Assembly: GCA_021806765.1 (NCBI GenBank)
Contig: JAJZQR010000238.1
Span: 1 to 8,161 of the forward strand
Length of the DNA: 8,161 nucleotides
Reading direction: 5' to 3'
Source: Chloroflexota bacterium
Lineage (GTDB): Bacteria; Chloroflexota; UBA6077
The notes beneath the pieces were generated by a model. The model did no database searches. It was not told where the DNA came from and worked only from the letters and a program-made list of their open reading frames with translations. Each line of letters opens with the position of its first letter. The first letter of the stretch is position 1. Below are positions 5,926-8,161 of this stretch, piece after piece. A program made the position numbers and the translations under genes.

Positions 5926-7262
5926 GCGGGGAGACGGTGACGCTGGAAAGACAGTCGGCGGGCTCGATCTGGGGGAACCGGCCCTTCATCCTGCTGTGGA
6001 CGGCGCAGGCGATCTCCCAGACGGCCCAGAATGCGATCTGGTTCGCCCTGATGGTGCTGGTCGAGGAGACCACTCACTCCACCACACAGATTGGGCTGGC
6101 CATAGTCTCCTTCATCCTGCCCTCGATCATCTTCACCGTGCCGGCTGGGGTGCTGGTGGACCGCATCGATAAGCGGTTGGTGCTGGTCTCCACCAACTGG
6201 CTTCGCGCCTTCGTGGTGCTCGGGTACCTCGTGTTCAACACGTCCGTGGCCGCGGTTTATGCCGTGACCTTTGTCTTCTCCATCATCAGCCAGTTCTTTC
6301 TTCCTGCTGAGGCGGCCATGATCCCCACGCTGGTGGGGAGGGAGAGGTTGATCACCGCCAACTCGCTGTTCAACCTGACCTTCACCATCTCCCAGTTGGT
6401 CGGGATCGTCTTCATGGCGCCCATCATCATCAAGTTCTTTGGCACCGGCACCCTCTTCGTGCTGATCGCCCTCCTGTTTGCGCTGTGCGGCGCCCTGGTG
6501 TTTCCACTGCCCTCTCGGACCAGAACCCACGCGGAGGGAATGGCCGAAGAGGAGATCCAGGCAGTCCGGCGCTTCTTTTTCGATCTGCGGGAGACCTGGC
6601 ATTTCCTGGTAACGGACCGCGTGGCGACTATCGCGATGGTGGTCCTGACCAGCGGCGCCACCCTCACCCTGATCACGGCGATGCTGGCCCCCAGGTACGT
6701 GGTCACCGTGGTTGGGATCCGGGCCGACGATACCGTCTACATCCTGGCGCCGGCCGGCTTCGGGATGGCCCTTGGGGCGCTGTTAATCGGCCGGTTGAGC
6801 CGGATGTTGGCCAAGGAGTTGCTGGTGGTGGTGGGTACCGGTGGCGTGGCTCTGGGCATGGGTCTGTTGGCGGCGGTGAGCCCCCTGGGAAGCTCCCTCC
6901 TCCCGCCGGCGATGGCGGTGGTCGGCCAACTGGGGCTATCGGGGGTGGTCGGCTTGACGGCCGCGGTGATGTTGATCGCGGCCGTCACGGGTTTCGCCCT
7001 CTCCTTGGTGCTGATCCCCTCTCAGACCATCCTCCAGGAGCAGGCACCGGTGGCCAGCCGCGGCCGCATCTTCGCCGTGCAGATCATGCTGGGAAACCTG
7101 GCGTCTCTGCTGCCGCTGGTGTTCGTGGGCGGGCTGGCCGACGTCATCGGGGTCTCCTGGGTGATGGGGCTGCTGGCGGTGGCGATGTTTGTCCTGGGAT
7201 GGGTGACCTTCAGGTCGTACAGGTCTCGGATATGGGGGGAGCCGACCGCCCCGGCGGCTTGA
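5922..7262 (+). CDS. MFS transporter, EntS/multidrug exporter-like, 12 transmembrane helices
   Basis: This 446-residue membrane protein of the major facilitator superfamily probably exports small molecules by proton antiport. Hydrophobic stretches lie at about 22-46, 57-78, 92-110, 112-128, 150-170, 176-196, 233-256, 270-291, 299-319, 330-366 (perhaps two helices), 384-405 and 411-431. The motif A-like loop GVLVDRIDKRLVLV (76-89) follows helix 2. PAEAAMIPTLVGRERLITANSL (128-149) and LQEQAPVASRGRIFAVQ (371-387) are typical of the EntS/2A0121-like exporter group. The charged loop at about 198-230 is the central cytoplasmic linker. The start is TTG 5922 (TTGA overlap with the DUF951 stop); GTG 5937 is an alternative. 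The substrate is unknown. There is no terminator between it and the tRNA promoter. Confidence 0.93.
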   Translation: MSGETVTLERQSAGSIWGNRPFILLWTAQAISQTAQNAIWFALMVLVEETTHSTTQIGLAIVSFILPSIIFTVPAGVLVDRIDKRLVLVSTNWLRAFVVLGYLVFNTSVAAVYAVTFVFSIISQFFLPAEAAMIPTLVGRERLITANSLFNLTFTISQLVGIVFMAPIIIKFFGTGTLFVLIALLFALCGALVFPLPSRTRTHAEGMAEEEIQAVRRFFFDLRETWHFLVTDRVATIAMVVLTSGATLTLITAMLAPRYVVTVVGIRADDTVYILAPAGFGMALGALLIGRLSRMLAKELLVVVGTGGVALGMGLLAAVSPLGSSLLPPAMAVVGQLGLSGVVGLTAAVMLIAAVTGFALSLVLIPSQTILQEQAPVASRGRIFAVQIMLGNLASLLPLVFVGGLADVIGVSWVMGLLAVAMFVLGWVTFRSYRSRIWGEPTAPAA

Positions 7263-7286
7263 CTCTGAGCCTCCCCATGCTATAAT
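7259..7286 (+). promoter_or_regulatory. Sigma-70-type promoter for tRNA-Leu
   Basis: The -35 box TTGACT (7259-7264) and the perfect -10 box TATAAT (7281-7286) are separated by 16 bp. The -35 box overlaps the TGA stop codon of the MFS gene. Transcription would begin about 7293, some 17 bases before the mature tRNA-Leu 5' end. Confidence 0.8.
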
Positions 7287-7309
7287 TGTACTGTTGGCCG
7301 TGATTCCAT

Positions 7310-7392
7310 GCCCCCGTGGCGGAATAGGTATACGCGGCAGGTTGAGGGCCTGTGTCCGAAAGGACGTGCTGGTTCGAGTCCAGTCGGGGGCA
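7310..7392 (+). tRNA. tRNA-Leu (anticodon GAG)
   Basis: A full class II cloverleaf can be drawn. The acceptor is GCCCCCG/CGGGGGC (7310-7316 and 7385-7391) and the D-stem is GCG/CGC. The anticodon stem GCAGG/CCTGT has loop TTGAGGG, giving anticodon GAG at 7344-7346. The long variable arm is GTCC-GAAA-GGAC (7354-7365). The T-arm is GCTGG-TTCGAGT-CCAGT (7368-7384). Discriminator A at 7392 suits leucine. CCA is not encoded, since the next bases are CCC. Confidence 0.97.
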
Positions 7393-7412
7393 CCCAAAGT
7401 TGACCACGAAAT

Positions 7413-7440
7413 CTTCGCCGCGGGCGAAGGTTTTGCTTTT
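7413..7440 (+). terminator. Hairpin with T-rich tail between the two tRNA genes (candidate terminator)
   Basis: CTTCGCC (7413-7419) and GGCGAAG (7423-7429) form a perfect 7-bp stem with a GCG loop. They are followed by GTTTTGCTTTTT up to the first base of tRNA-Val. It has the layout of a Rho-independent terminator. Since I see no strong promoter for tRNA-Val, read-through or processing may also occur. Confidence 0.65.
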
Positions 7441-7441
7441 T

Positions 7442-7515
7442 GGGCGAATAGCTCAGCTGGTCAGAGCGTCCGGTTTACACCCGGAAGGTCACAGGTTCAA
7501 ACCCTGTTTCGCCCA
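7442..7515 (+). tRNA. tRNA-Val (anticodon TAC)
   Basis: The cloverleaf is complete. The acceptor is GGGCGAA/TTCGCCC (7442-7448 and 7508-7514) and the D-stem is GCTC/GAGC. The anticodon stem TCCGG/CCGGA has loop TTTACAC, giving anticodon TAC at 7476-7478. The variable loop is AGGTC and the T-arm is ACAGG-TTCAAAC-CCTGT. The discriminator is A at 7515 and CCA is not encoded. A weak TTGACC at 7400-7405 upstream has no matching -10 box, so expression may come from the tRNA-Leu promoter. Confidence 0.97.
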
Positions 7516-7524
7516 CTAGCTACG

Positions 7525-7557
7525 CTGGTCTAGGCTTGCAGCTAGGCCAGTCTTTTT
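7525..7557 (+). terminator. Rho-independent terminator after tRNA-Val
   Basis: CTGGTCTAG (7525-7533) pairs with CTAGGCCAG (7542-7550), with one wobble pair and an 8-nt loop. It is followed by TC and TTTTT (7553-7557). It begins ten bases after the tRNA-Val 3' end and closes the tRNA transcription unit. Confidence 0.85.
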
Positions 7558-7584
7558 AGCGCCCTTATCAGGCACTTGGGCGCT
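7558..7584. repeat. Inverted repeat between tRNA terminator and integrase relic
   Basis: AGCGCCC (7558-7564) and GGGCGCT (7578-7584) are perfectly complementary, with a 13-nt spacer. No T-run follows on the minus strand, so it is not a clear terminator for the integrase relic. It could be a recombination or arm site left from an integrative element, which is only inference. Confidence 0.5.
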
Positions 7585-7625
7585 CTTGCGAGTTCTACCC
7601 CAACGGATACCCCAGCGGGCCATTT

Positions 7626-7871
7626 CTACCCTCGCAGAGCGGCTTCCATGGCCGCCGTCGCTTCCCTCTGCATGTCGGGGAGGACGTGGGAGTAGATGTT
7701 GAGGGTGATGCTGATGTTGGAGTGGCCCAGCATCTCGCTGACAACCTTGGCCGGTACCCGCTTCCGAAGGAGCAGGGTGGCGGTGCGCGGCGGAAGGTCG
7801 CGGAATCGAATCGGGTGAAGCCACGTCTTTGCCGGCAGGGGCTTGAAGCAGCGACCAAGCAGACTGGACAC
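7626..7871 (-). pseudogene. C-terminal relic of a tyrosine recombinase (phage-type integrase)
   Basis: Read on the minus strand, about 80 residues up to the TAG at 7626-7628 resemble the catalytic C-terminus of a tyrosine recombinase: FKPLPAKTWLHPIRFRDL, then KVVSEMLGHSNISITLNIYSH and VLPDMQREA. The nucleophile-type tyrosine in NIYSH and the LGHS box survive. The HxxRH box expected as HDLRHTAATLL reads RDLPPRTATLL, so the catalytic His and Arg are lost. The N-terminal domains are missing. The frame stays open to about 8006, but upstream residues do not look like an integrase. It lies beside tRNA genes, converging on them, as expected for the edge of a tRNA-integrated element. I infer an inactive remnant. 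Confidence 0.8.
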
Positions 7872-8028
7872 TCTATCGGTGGCCGCAGAGGGTCGCGCCT
7901 CGCCTGGATGGCATCCACTCTGGCCGGTGCAGCCCACGGGTGCTCCCCTGCGGTCTGCTGGGAAGCAGCCACACGGCCGACATTTGGTATGAGACGTGCT
8001 GTGCTAGCTGCTAGGCGGCTAGGCGGGG
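7872..8028. other. Unassigned stretch between integrase relic and terminal inverted-repeat element
   Basis: No convincing gene, RNA or promoter is visible on either strand. Open frames here are short and show no family pattern. It may be further decayed integrative-element DNA. It contains the short tandem repeat at 8010-8025. Confidence 0.4.
8010..8025. repeat. Short tandem repeat, two copies of GCTAGGCG
   Basis: GCTAGGCG occurs at 8010-8017 and 8018-8025, preceded by a related GCTAGCT (8003-8009). It directly abuts the left inverted repeat of the terminal element. Confidence 0.6.
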
Positions 8029-8161
8029 GGTGCCCGTCACGTTTCCGGGAAACCCTTGAGCTGGCTGTAGCCGTTCCTCCCGGAGCCCGCTGACTAGCTC
8101 ACGCCCATTTGCCGCTTTTCGCCCTACAGGCTGGCGGCCACCCGGAAACGTGACGGGCACC
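8029..8161. mobile_element. Possible MITE-like element or IS end with 21-bp perfect inverted repeats
   Basis: The arm at 8029-8049 (starting GGTGCCCGTCAC) is the exact reverse complement of 8141-8161, 21 of 21 bases, with 91 bp between. A second partial symmetry inside (CTGTAG at 8065-8070 against CTACAG at 8124-8129) suggests the similarity continues imperfectly inward. The interior is too short for a transposase. It could be a miniature non-autonomous element, or an assembly-edge palindrome. A target-site duplication cannot be judged because the right arm ends at the last base of the window. I do not recognise the repeat as belonging to a named IS family. Confidence 0.55.

Noticed and set aside
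7626..7937. Intact integrase gene
   Set aside because: Only the C-terminal ~80 residues match, the HxxR catalytic box is gone, and the upstream residues do not resemble an integrase.
7686..8093. 135-codon plus-strand open frame over the integrase relic
   Set aside because: It is antisense to the recombinase-like sequence, runs into the inverted-repeat element, and shows no domain.

Overview
The window looks like a piece of a GC-rich bacterial chromosome, most likely from an anaerobic or facultative lineage such as Chloroflexota. A high-GC Firmicute cannot be excluded. The reasons are a BadF-type ATPase paired with a COG3580/DUF2229 protein, a DUF951 protein, tRNA genes that do not encode CCA, GTG and TTG starts, and dispersed CCCTCTCCC/GGGAGAGGG palindromes. 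The lineage is inferred from gene content; no search was run.

Bases 1-5483 hold seven genes, all on the plus strand and tightly packed. They are the 3' end of a SAM-dependent methyltransferase, a COG3580-type DUF2229 protein, a BadF-type ATPase (acyl-CoA dehydratase activase), a short RmlC-like cupin, an NAD-dependent D-2-hydroxyacid dehydrogenase, glutamate racemase (murI) and orotidine 5'-phosphate decarboxylase (pyrF). Methyltransferase/COG3580, COG3580/activase and murI/pyrF overlap, which suggests translational coupling. The first block (methyltransferase to dehydrogenase) looks like a specialised small-molecule module. murI and pyrF are housekeeping genes for peptidoglycan and pyrimidine synthesis.

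Bases 5484-5691 hold three palindromic repeats of a family also present once at 2783-2831. A DUF951 gene follows and overlaps the start of a 12-helix MFS exporter. A consensus-like promoter overlapping the MFS stop codon drives tRNA-Leu(GAG). A hairpin with a T-rich tail, tRNA-Val(TAC) and a Rho-independent terminator come next.

Beyond 7557 the sequence becomes accessory. It holds a minus-strand relic of a tyrosine recombinase whose HxxR box is destroyed, then about 150 bp of unrecognised sequence, then a 133-bp element bounded by perfect 21-bp inverted repeats. The outer end of that element coincides with the last base of the window. Together this looks like the worn edge of an integrative element that used the tRNA locus.

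The most interesting leads are the two-gene activase/COG3580 unit as a candidate ATP-driven reductive system, the extended 49-bp form of the dispersed palindrome, and the terminal inverted-repeat element.
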